A DNA stretch of 64,000 nt from Methylobacterium sp. E-065 (GTDB lineage: Bacteria > Pseudomonadota > Alphaproteobacteria > Rhizobiales > Beijerinckiaceae), in the NCBI RefSeq assembly GCF_022829605.1, contig NZ_JAKSYD010000296.1:1-64000 (forward strand), given 5' to 3'. Positions 43,785 through 52,500 of the stretch are shown here, in pieces (the first letter of the stretch is position 1; each line of letters starts with the position of its first letter). The notes under the pieces are model-generated. The model worked only from the letters and a program-made list of their open reading frames with translations. It was not told where the DNA came from and did not search any database. The position numbers and the translations under genes were made by a program.

Positions 43785-45209
43785 GTGGCACGCCTTGTGA
43801 TCGTATCGAACCGCGTCGCCGTCCCGGAGGAGGGCGGCAAGGCGGTCGCGGCAGGCGGCCTGGCGGTCGCCGTCAAGGAGGCTTTCACGGCCTATGAGGG
43901 GCTGTGGTTCGGCTGGAGCGGCACCATCACGGACGAGCCGTCCGAGGAGCCGACCCTGATCGACCGGGGCCGCGTCCAGTACGCGGTGGTCGATCTCTCG
44001 CCCCAGGACCACCTCGAATATTATGCCGGCTTCGCGAACCGGGCGCTGTGGCCGATCATGCATTACCGGCTGGGGCTCGGGGCCTTCTCGCGCTCGGATT
44101 ACGCCGGCTACAGCCGCGTGAACCGCACCTTCGCCCGGGCGCTGGCCAAGCTGGTCGAGCCCGACGACATCATCTGGGTGCACGATTACCACCTGCTGCC
44201 GCTCGCCTCCGAGCTGCGCGGCCTCGGGCTCGACAACCCGATCGGCTACTTCCACCACATCCCCTGGCCCGCCGCCGATGTGTTCAACTCGCTGCCGGCC
44301 AGCGGCGAATTGCTGCGCGCCATCGTGGATTACGACCTGATCGGCCTGCAGACCGAGGCGGACGTTCAGAACCTGCAGCGCAACCTGATCGATACCCAGC
44401 GGGCGATTCCCCTGGGCGGCGGCTCGCTGATGGTCGACGGGCGGCGCACCCGGATCCGCGCCTTCCCGATCGGCATCGATGTCGCCGGCTTCAAGGAGGC
44501 GGCCGAGAAGGCCAGCGCCAACAAGGTCGTGCGCGAGACCATCGCCGGCCTGCGCACCCGCAAGCTGCTGATCGGCGTCGACCGGCTGGATTATTCCAAG
44601 GGCGTGTCCGAGCGGATGGAGGCGGTGGAGAGCTTCTTCGCCTCGAATCCCGACCAGCGCGGCAACGTCACCTACATCCAGATCACGCCGAAATCCCGCA
44701 GCGAAGTGCCGGAATACGAGCAGCTCGCCCGGGACGTGAACGAGAAGGTCGGCGAGATCAACGGCTCGCTCGGCGACCCGGCCTGGACGCCGATCCAGTA
44801 CATCACCAAGGCCTATCCGCGCCCGGTGCTGGCCGGTCTCTACCGGGCGGCCCGGGTCGGCATCGTCACGCCGATGCGCGACGGCATGAACCTCGTCGCC
44901 AAGGAATACGTGGTCGCTCAAGCCGAGGACGATCCGGGCGTTCTGGTCCTGTCGAAATTCGCCGGCGCCGCCCGGCAGCTGCCCGAGGCGCTGCTGATCA
45001 ACCCCTACGACAAGTTCGAGGTGGCGGAGGCGATCCGCGCGGCGCTTTACATGCCGAAGGCCGAACGGGTGGCGCGCTGGAAGCCGATGGTCGAGCGCAT
45101 GACCCGCGAGGATGTCGATTGGTGGGCGCGCAACTTCCTGGCGGAACTTGAGAATTTCCGCACGATCGAGCGCGAGCCGCCATCCGCGGCAGCCGCTGCT
45201 GCCGAATAA
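43785..45209 (+). CDS. otsA: Trehalose-6-phosphate synthase
   Basis: 474-aa GT20 enzyme joining UDP-glucose (or another NDP-glucose) and glucose 6-phosphate. The family N-terminus RLVIVSNRVAVPE, loop GLWFGWSG, WVHDYHLLPLASELR (about residue 130), GVDRLDYSKGVSERM (about 265) and TPMRDGMNLVAKEYVVAQ (about 363) are all present. GTG at 43785 follows GGAG at nine bases. The frame runs 23 codons further upstream, to an ATG at 43716, without family sequence. No trehalose-6-phosphate phosphatase gene is seen in the window. It heads the seven-gene co-directional glucan cluster, though a repeat element separates it from glgX. Confidence 0.95.
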   Translation: MARLVIVSNRVAVPEEGGKAVAAGGLAVAVKEAFTAYEGLWFGWSGTITDEPSEEPTLIDRGRVQYAVVDLSPQDHLEYYAGFANRALWPIMHYRLGLGAFSRSDYAGYSRVNRTFARALAKLVEPDDIIWVHDYHLLPLASELRGLGLDNPIGYFHHIPWPAADVFNSLPASGELLRAIVDYDLIGLQTEADVQNLQRNLIDTQRAIPLGGGSLMVDGRRTRIRAFPIGIDVAGFKEAAEKASANKVVRETIAGLRTRKLLIGVDRLDYSKGVSERMEAVESFFASNPDQRGNVTYIQITPKSRSEVPEYEQLARDVNEKVGEINGSLGDPAWTPIQYITKAYPRPVLAGLYRAARVGIVTPMRDGMNLVAKEYVVAQAEDDPGVLVLSKFAGAARQLPEALLINPYDKFEVAEAIRAALYMPKAERVARWKPMVERMTREDVDWWARNFLAELENFRTIEREPPSAAAAAAE

Positions 45210-45222
45210 CCAGCGATGTCGC

Positions 45223-45324
45223 GGGTTTCCAAAGGGATCATCCCTTTGGCGGGGTCTCGGGGCGGAGCCTTGGGCCTTCGGGCTTCGCCCTGCACCCACA
45301 AAAGGTCGAAGACCTTTTGAAACC
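45223..45324. repeat. Palindromic repeat element, copy D
   Basis: Same orientation as copy A: CCAAAGGGA/TCCCTTTGG (45229-45249) at one end, AAAAGGTC/GACCTTTT (45300-45318) at the other, GGGC/GCCC hairpins between, and GGTTTC...GAAACC termini. Copies A and D both continue with CCATGA. It lies between otsA and glgX on the same strand. Confidence 0.85.
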
Positions 45325-45376
45325 ATGATGTTGCGCGGCAACTCTCCGATCTCACGTTCATATCTGGACCTCGCCC

Positions 45377-47485
45377 ATGATCGCCGTCGATGACGGGGTG
45401 CCGGCGCCGCTCGGCGCGCATTTCGACGGGCGCGGGGTCAATTTTGCCCTGTTCTCCGAGCACGCCACCGCGGTCGATATCTGCCTGTTCGAGCCCGGTG
45501 AGCGGCACGAGACCCGCACGGTGCGGCTGCCCTGCCGGACCGACGACGTCTGGCACGGCTACCTGCGCGGGGTGCTGCCGGGCCAGCTCTACGGCTACCG
45601 GGTGCATGGCCCCTGGGATCCGGCGAACGGCCACCGGTTCAACCCCTCAAAGCTGGTGCTTGACCCCTATGCGCGGGAAATCCGCGGGAAGATCCGCTGG
45701 CACGACGCGCTCTACGGGCACCGGCGCGGTGGGCGCGAGGATCGGATCGACCGGCGCGACAGCGCGGTCTACATGCCGCGCTGCGTGGTCACTGCCCCCG
45801 AGGTGCCCGACCTCGCCCTCGATCCGGTGCGCCGGCCGCTCGCCGACACGGTGGTGTACGAGGCGCACGTCAAGGCGCTGACCCGCACCCATCCCGCGAT
45901 CCCCGAATCCGAGCGCGGCACCTACGCGGCCTTGGCCCATCCGGCGATCATCGAGCACCTCGTGAAGCTCGGCGTGACCGCCCTGGAACTCCTGCCGATC
46001 CAGGCCTTCGCGGATGACCGCTTCCTGGTGGACAAGGGCCTCGTCAACTTCTGGGGGTATCAGCCGCTGAGCTACTTCGCCCCCGACCCGCGTTACCTGG
46101 GGGAGGGCGGCCTCGGCAGCCTCAAGGCGGCGATCCGGGAACTCAACGCCGCCGGGATCGAGACCTGGCTCGACGTGGTCTACAACCACACCGCGGAGGG
46201 CGACCACACCGGCCCGACCTTGGCGTTCCGCGGCATCGACAATGCCAGCTACTACAAGCTCGACCCCGCCGACCGGCACCGCAACTTCGACTGCACCGGC
46301 TGCGGCAACACCTTCGATGTGAGCCACCCGCGGGTGATGCAGCTGGTGCTGGATTCCCTGCGTCACTGGGTGACCGCCTACGGGATCGCGGGCTTCCGGT
46401 TCGACCTGGCTTCGAGCCTCGGGCGTTCGCCGCTCGCCTTCACCCCGCAGGCTGCCTTCTTCCAGGCGGTGGCGCAGGATCCGGTGCTCGCCCGGGTCAA
46501 GATGGTGGCCGAGCCCTGGGACATCGGGGAGGGGGGCTATCAGCTCGGCAGCTACCCGCGCGGCTGGAGCGAATGGAACGACAAGTTCCGCGACGCGACC
46601 CGCGGGTTCTGGAAGGGCGATTCCGGCACGCTCGCCAAGGTCACGCAGGGGCTGACCGGCTCGCGCGAGGTGTTCGCGCCCTCCCGCCGCTCGCCGCTCG
46701 CCAGCGTCAACTTCATCGCCAGCCACGACGGCTTCACGCTGGCCGACACGGTGGCGTACGAGGCGAAGCACAACGAAGCCAACGGCGAGGACAACCGCGA
46801 CGGCCACGGCCACAACGTCAGCCGGAATTACGGCGTCGAGGGCGACACCGACGATGCCGCCATCCTGGCGGTTCGCACCCGCCAGAAGCGCAACATGCTG
46901 GCCACCGTGATGCTGGCCCAGGGCGTGCCGATGCTGCTGATGGGCGACGAGCGGTCGCGCAGCCAGGGCGGCAACAACAACGCCTATGCCCAGGACAATC
47001 CAACGAGCTGGATGGACTGGAGCGTCGATCCGGACCCTGCACTCACGGGCTTCGTCGCCAATCTGCTGGCCTTGCGACGGGCTCAACCGGCGCTGCGACG
47101 ACGGCGCTTCTTCACCGGCGCGCTGATCCATCCGGATGCGCCCCTGCGCGACGTGCATTGGCTCAGCGCCGAAGGCACCGAGATGGGCGACCGCCACTGG
47201 TCCGACGACGGACTCCAGGCGTTCGGGATGCAGATCGGCAATGACGGCGCACCGGGCGAGCGCCTGCTGGTGCTGTTCAACGCCGGGGAGGGGACTCTGA
47301 CCTTCCACCTCGCCCCGGTGATCGGCGGCCCATGGCGGCCCGTGTTCGACACGGGCGAGGCCGAGGGGGCACTTTCGCCGGATGCCGCGCCTTACGCGGC
47401 GGGCGCCGCGGTGCCGCTGGCCGGGCGGACGGCTCTGGTTCTCACCGCCCCGAGGGCGGATGCCGGGTGGGTGCCGGGGCCATAG
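45377..47485 (+). CDS. glgX: Glycogen debranching enzyme GlgX
   Basis: 702-aa GH13 isoamylase-type enzyme that hydrolyses alpha-1,6 branches of glycogen limit dextrins. An N-terminal CBM48 domain (GAHFDGRGVNFALFSEHATA) leads into the barrel. WLDVVYNHTAEGDH is followed by the nucleophile in GFRFDLASSLGR (about residue 340), the acid/base in MVAEPWDIGEGGYQLG (about 378) and the transition-state Asp in NFIASHDGFTLAD (about 449). A beta C-terminal domain ends the protein. Length matches GlgX/TreX. It supplies linear chains to TreY in the same cluster. Confidence 0.95.
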   Translation: MIAVDDGVPAPLGAHFDGRGVNFALFSEHATAVDICLFEPGERHETRTVRLPCRTDDVWHGYLRGVLPGQLYGYRVHGPWDPANGHRFNPSKLVLDPYAREIRGKIRWHDALYGHRRGGREDRIDRRDSAVYMPRCVVTAPEVPDLALDPVRRPLADTVVYEAHVKALTRTHPAIPESERGTYAALAHPAIIEHLVKLGVTALELLPIQAFADDRFLVDKGLVNFWGYQPLSYFAPDPRYLGEGGLGSLKAAIRELNAAGIETWLDVVYNHTAEGDHTGPTLAFRGIDNASYYKLDPADRHRNFDCTGCGNTFDVSHPRVMQLVLDSLRHWVTAYGIAGFRFDLASSLGRSPLAFTPQAAFFQAVAQDPVLARVKMVAEPWDIGEGGYQLGSYPRGWSEWNDKFRDATRGFWKGDSGTLAKVTQGLTGSREVFAPSRRSPLASVNFIASHDGFTLADTVAYEAKHNEANGEDNRDGHGHNVSRNYGVEGDTDDAAILAVRTRQKRNMLATVMLAQGVPMLLMGDERSRSQGGNNNAYAQDNPTSWMDWSVDPDPALTGFVANLLALRRAQPALRRRRFFTGALIHPDAPLRDVHWLSAEGTEMGDRHWSDDGLQAFGMQIGNDGAPGERLLVLFNAGEGTLTFHLAPVIGGPWRPVFDTGEAEGALSPDAAPYAAGAAVPLAGRTALVLTAPRADAGWVPGP

Positions 47486-47532
47486 GGCCTGTATCACGCG
47501 AGAAAAGGATCGGTGACGGCCCCACAGCTCTC

Positions 47533-47554
47533 CCTCCCCCCTCTGCGGGGGAGG
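47533..47554. repeat. C-run/G-run hairpin, family 2
   Basis: CCTCCCCC (47533-47540) pairs with GGGGGAGG (47547-47554), six-base loop. It is in the 223-base gap between glgX and treZ, 47 bases after the glgX stop, and could attenuate transcription. Confidence 0.65.
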
Positions 47555-47708
47555 CAGACGTGCGGGCCCCCGTTCCCCCATTGCCACACCCCACGCCCGC
47601 CATAGCTGCGCTGCGGGAACCGGATCGAGCCCGGGGCCTTCTCCCACGACAGGTGAGCCTGCCGCGCTTGCCCCGGCGCGTGCGGCCAACGACGAGGAAT
47701 GTGGCCCG

Positions 47709-49514
47709 ATGCGGCGCGCCCACAACATGGAATTCGGGGCCGAGATGGTCGGGGGCGGCGTCCGCTTCGCCCTCTGGGCCCCCACCGCGCAGAGCGTCGA
47801 CCTCGTCGTCGACGGCGTCGACCACCCGCTGCCCGAATCCGGCGGCGGCTGGCGGCGCACCGCCCTGCCCGGCGTGAAGCCCGGCGCCCGCTACGGCTTC
47901 CGCATCGACGGCGACCTCGTGGCGCCCGATCCCGCCTCTCGGTTCCAGCCGGACGACGTTTCGGGCCTCAGCGAGGTGATCGACCCGCGTGCCTTCGAAT
48001 GGTCGGACGAGGCCTGGGCCGGGCGGCCGTTCGAGGAGGCGGTGATCTACGAGTGCCATGTCGGCACCGCGACGCCGGAGGGCACCTATGCCGGCCTGCA
48101 GGCCCGGCTGCCCGACCTCAAGGCGCTCGGCGTCACCGCCATTGAGCTGCTGCCGCTCGCCGACTTCAAGGGCTCGCGCAACTGGGGCTACGACGGCGTC
48201 CAGCCCTACGCCCCCGACGGCGCCTATGGCCGGCCGGACGACCTCAAGCGGCTGATCGACACCGCCCATGGGCTCGGCCTGATGGTCTATCTCGACGCGG
48301 TCTACAACCACTTCGGCCCGGCCGGGAACTACCTCCACGCCTACGCCAAGACCTTCTTCACCGAACGCCACCAGACGCCGTGGGGCGCGGGCATCAACTT
48401 CGACGGCAAGGAGAGCGGCGCCACGGTGCGGCAGTACTTCATCCAGAACGCCCTGTACTGGCTGGAGGAATACCGCTTCGACGGCCTGCGCTTCGACGCC
48501 GTCCACGCGATCCTCGACGATTCGCCCCGCCACTTCCTGGCCGAGCTCGGCGAGACGGTCCGCAAGACCTTCCCGGACCGCCAGATCCACCTGATGCTGG
48601 AGAACGAGGCCAACCAGGCCCGGTGGCTGGAGCGCGACGCCGCCGGGCGCCCCAAGATGCACGACGCCCAATGGGCCGACGACCTGCACCATTGCTGGCA
48701 CGTCCTGCTCACCGGCGAGGATGCCGGCTACTATAAAAGCTTTGCCGACAAACCCGTCGCCCATCTCGCGCGCTGCCTCGCGGAGGGCTTTGCCTATCAG
48801 GGCGAGCCCTTCCCGACGCTCGACAACCACCCGCGGGGCGAATCCTCCGGGCATCTGCCGCCCTCGGCCTTCGTGACCTTCCTCCAGAACCACGACCAGG
48901 TCGGCAACCGGGCGCTCGGCGAGCGGCTCAACCATCTGGCCGACCCGAAGAAGCTCGATCTCGCCCGGGCCGGCCTCCTGCTGGCGCCGCAGATCCCGAT
49001 GCTCTGGATGGGCGAGGAATGGTCGGCCTCGGCGCCGTTCCTGTTCTTCGTCGACTTTGCGCCGGACGAAGAGCTGAACACGGCGGTGCGCGACGGCCGC
49101 CGCCGGGAGTTCAAGAGCTTCGCGGCGTTCGCCGACGATACCTCGAAGATACCGGATCCCACCGAGCGCGAGACCTTCGAGGCCTCGAAGCTCGACTGGT
49201 CCGAGCGGGAGCGCTCGCCGCACCGCGAGGTGCTGGCGGAGACCACGCGACTCCTGGGCCTGCGCCGCGACGTGGTCGTGCCGCTCGCCAAGTCCGGCTA
49301 CGCGGGTGCCGCCGCCAGCCTGCCGCGGGCCGACGTGGTCGATTGCACGTGGCGCTTCGGCGCCGGCACCCTGCGGTTCGTCGCCAATGTCGGCGACACC
49401 CCCTTCGCGCTGGATCCGGGCGGCGCCCAAGTGGTCTGGACCAACGCCCCGGACGGGGCCGGACGCGACCTGCCCTCCTGGGCGGGCGTGTTCCTGACGG
49501 AGTCCCACTCGTGA
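47709..49514 (+). CDS. treZ: Malto-oligosyltrehalose trehalohydrolase
   Basis: 601-aa GH13 enzyme releasing trehalose from malto-oligosyltrehalose made by TreY. The N-terminal beta domain (FGAEMVGGGVRFALWAPTAQ) precedes the barrel: LMVYLDAVYNHFGPAGNYL, nucleophile in FDGLRFDAVHAILDD (about residue 261), acid/base in LMLENEANQARW (about 298) and third Asp in FLQNHDQVGNRALGERL (about 395). An ATG six codons later is also possible. Its TGA overlaps the GTG of the next gene (GTGA), coupling translation with the malQ-treY fusion. Confidence 0.95.
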   Translation: MRRAHNMEFGAEMVGGGVRFALWAPTAQSVDLVVDGVDHPLPESGGGWRRTALPGVKPGARYGFRIDGDLVAPDPASRFQPDDVSGLSEVIDPRAFEWSDEAWAGRPFEEAVIYECHVGTATPEGTYAGLQARLPDLKALGVTAIELLPLADFKGSRNWGYDGVQPYAPDGAYGRPDDLKRLIDTAHGLGLMVYLDAVYNHFGPAGNYLHAYAKTFFTERHQTPWGAGINFDGKESGATVRQYFIQNALYWLEEYRFDGLRFDAVHAILDDSPRHFLAELGETVRKTFPDRQIHLMLENEANQARWLERDAAGRPKMHDAQWADDLHHCWHVLLTGEDAGYYKSFADKPVAHLARCLAEGFAYQGEPFPTLDNHPRGESSGHLPPSAFVTFLQNHDQVGNRALGERLNHLADPKKLDLARAGLLLAPQIPMLWMGEEWSASAPFLFFVDFAPDEELNTAVRDGRRREFKSFAAFADDTSKIPDPTERETFEASKLDWSERERSPHREVLAETTRLLGLRRDVVVPLAKSGYAGAAASLPRADVVDCTWRFGAGTLRFVANVGDTPFALDPGGAQVVWTNAPDGAGRDLPSWAGVFLTESHS

Positions 49515-52500
49515 GCGCCTTGAACGTGAGTGCCTTGGAACAGCTGGCCGATCTCGTCGGCGTGGCCGCGGGCTATACCGATGCCTTCGGCAAGCCGGTC
49601 GAGACCTCCCTGGAGGTGCGCCGGGGCCTGCTGGCGGCGCTGGGCTTCGCGGTGGAGGACGAGGCGGCGATCGCCGGGAGCCTGGAGCAGGTCGAGCGCC
49701 TGCGCCGCGGCCTGATCCCGCCGCTCCTGCCCGTGGAGGCCCGCCGGGCGGCCCGGGTGCCGGTGCGGCTCCAAAGCGGTGCGCCCCACACCCTGGTCTG
49801 GCGCCTCGTGGATGAACGCGGCACGGCGCGCGAGGGCCGGGCGAATCCGCAAGGGGCGGAGCCCGGCTTCGAGCTGCCGCCGCTGACCCCGGGCTATCAC
49901 CGCCTCACCGTGCAGGCCGGGCAGAGCCGCACCGAAGCCTGGGTGATCGCCGCGCCGCAGCGTTGCTGGCGCCCGCGGCCCTACACGGAGGAGGGGGCCT
50001 CCGACTGGGGTCTGGCCGCGCAGCTCTACGGCCTGCGCTCGGCCACCAATATCGGCATCGGCACCTACGCGGATGCCGGCGAGGCCGCCCGCGAGGCCGC
50101 CTTGCGCGGGGCGGCGTTCCTGGGGCTCAGCCCGGTCCATGCCCTGTTCGGCTCCGACCGGACCAAGATCTCGCCCTACTCGCCCTCTTCACGCCTGTTC
50201 CTCGAGACCCTGTTCATCGCCCCGCGCAGCCTGCCGGGGCTCGCCGGATCCCGGGCCGAGGCGCTGCTCGCCAAGCGGGAAGATGCCATCACGGCTTTGC
50301 GCGAGGCGGCGCTTGTCGATCATCAGGGCGTGCACGACGTGCTCGACCCCGTGCTCCGGGCCCTCTGGGCGGATTCGCCGGCCCGGGCCGGGACAGACGC
50401 GGAGTTCGAGCGCTTCCGCCAGGAGGGCGGCGCGGATCTGGAATCGCACGCGATCTTCGAGGCCCTGTCGGAGCATTTCCGGGGGCAGGGGGCGCACTGG
50501 CTGGGCGACTGGCCGGAGGCGTATCGCCGGGCCGGCACGGAGGCCGTGACGGCCTTCGCGGCGGAGAACGCGGAACTCGTCGGCTACCACGCGTGGCTGC
50601 AACACCTCGCCGACCGGCAGCTCGAAGAGGCCTCGGCGGCGGCCCTCGGCTCGGGCATGCGGGTCGGACTCTACCGCGACCTCGCGGTCGGCGCCGACCG
50701 GGGCGGGTCCGAGATCTGGTCCCATCCCGAGCGCTTCGCCGACAAGGTCTCGATCGGTGCGCCGCCGGACCTGCTGGCACCGAAGGGCCAGAACTGGGGC
50801 CTGCCGGCCTTCGACCCGCTGACGATGGAGCGCGACGGACTCGCGGCCTTCCGCGCCCTGGTCCAGGCCAACATGCGCCATGCCGGCGCGATCCGGATCG
50901 ACCACGCCTTCCAGCTCGCCCGCCTGTTCCTGATCCCGCTCGGCGCGGGCGCCCAGGCCGGCGCCTACGTGGCGATGCCGTTCGAGCCGATGCTGGCGGT
51001 GCTGCGGCTGGAGAGCCACCGCAACAAGTGCCTCGTCATCGCGGAAGACCTCGGCACCGCGCCCGAAGGTTTTTCCGACGCGCTGATGCGGGCCGGGGTG
51101 CTGAGCTACCGGATCCTCGCCTTCGAGCGCGAGGCCGACGGCCGGTTCAAGGCGCCCTCGGCCTATCCGCGCGACGCGCTCACCGCCATCACCACCCACG
51201 ATCTGCCGACCTTCGTGGGCTGGTGGCGCGGGGTCGATACCGACACCCGCCAGTCGCTCGGCCTCTACGATCAGGACCGGGCCGAGGCCGAGCGGGCCGA
51301 GCGCGTGATCGAGCGTCGCCGCCTGACCGAGGCGCTGGCGGGCGAGCAGCTGCTCCCCTCCGCCGAGCCGCCGGATGCCGCGCCCTTCGAGGCCGCGGCG
51401 CGCTACCTCGCCCGCGCGCCCTCGATGCTCACCGCCGTCCAGTACGAGGACGTGGTCTCGGAACTCGCCCAGGCCAACGTGCCGGGCTCGACCGAGGGCT
51501 ACCCGAACTGGCGGCGCAAGCTCGACCGGGACCTCGCGGCGATCGCCGCCCCCGGCGGCCCGTTGGCCAAGCTCGCAGCCGCCCTGTCGTCCGAGGCGCG
51601 AGGCCCGCGCTCGGGGGCCGCGCGGCTCGCGGTGCCGCCGCCGCGCTCGACCTACCGGCTGCAGTTCCACAAGGCCTTCACCTTCGCGGATGCCGGTCGG
51701 ATCGTCCCTTACCTGCACCGGCTCGGGATCAGCCACGTCTACGCCTCGCCGCTCCAGAAGGCCCGGCCCGGCTCGACACACGGCTACGACATCGTCGATC
51801 ACGGCGCGATCAACCCGGAACTCGGCGGCGAGGAGGGCTTCATCCAGCTCTCCGAGACGCTCCACGCCCACGGGATCAAGCTCCTCCTCGACATCGTCCC
51901 GAACCACATGGGCGTCGGCGGGTCCGACAATCCGTGGTGGCTCTCGGTCCTGGAATGGGGCTCCCTGTCGCCCTTCGCCGATGCGTTCGACATCGATTGG
52001 CAGCGGCTCGGGGCCGGGCGCAACCTCGTGATCCCGTTCCTGGGCGAGCGCTACGGCGAGGCCCTGGAGCAGGGCACGCTGGAGCTGAAGTTCGACCCCG
52101 AGAAGGGCGCCTTCAGCGTCTGGCACTACGAGCACCAGCTCCCGATTCGGCCGCTCAGCTACCCGACCATCCTCAACCGGGTGATCGCCGCCATCGGGGC
52201 GGTGGACGACGACACCACCGCAGAGCTGCTCGCCATCTCCGAGCGGCTGCGCGCCATGTCGATCGACACCGACGAGACCCGCCGCAAAAGCTTCCCCGAG
52301 GAGGCCGAGGGGCTGAAGCGCCGGCTCGCCGAGATCCACGGCGTCTCGCCACTGATCCAGGAGGCCACGGCCAGCACGCTCGCGCTGCTCAACGGCTTCA
52401 AGGGCCGCCCCGACAGCTTCGGGCCGCTGCACCGTCTGCTGGAGGCGCAGGCCTACCGGCTCGCCCATTGGCGGGTGGCGTCGAGCGACATCAACTACCG

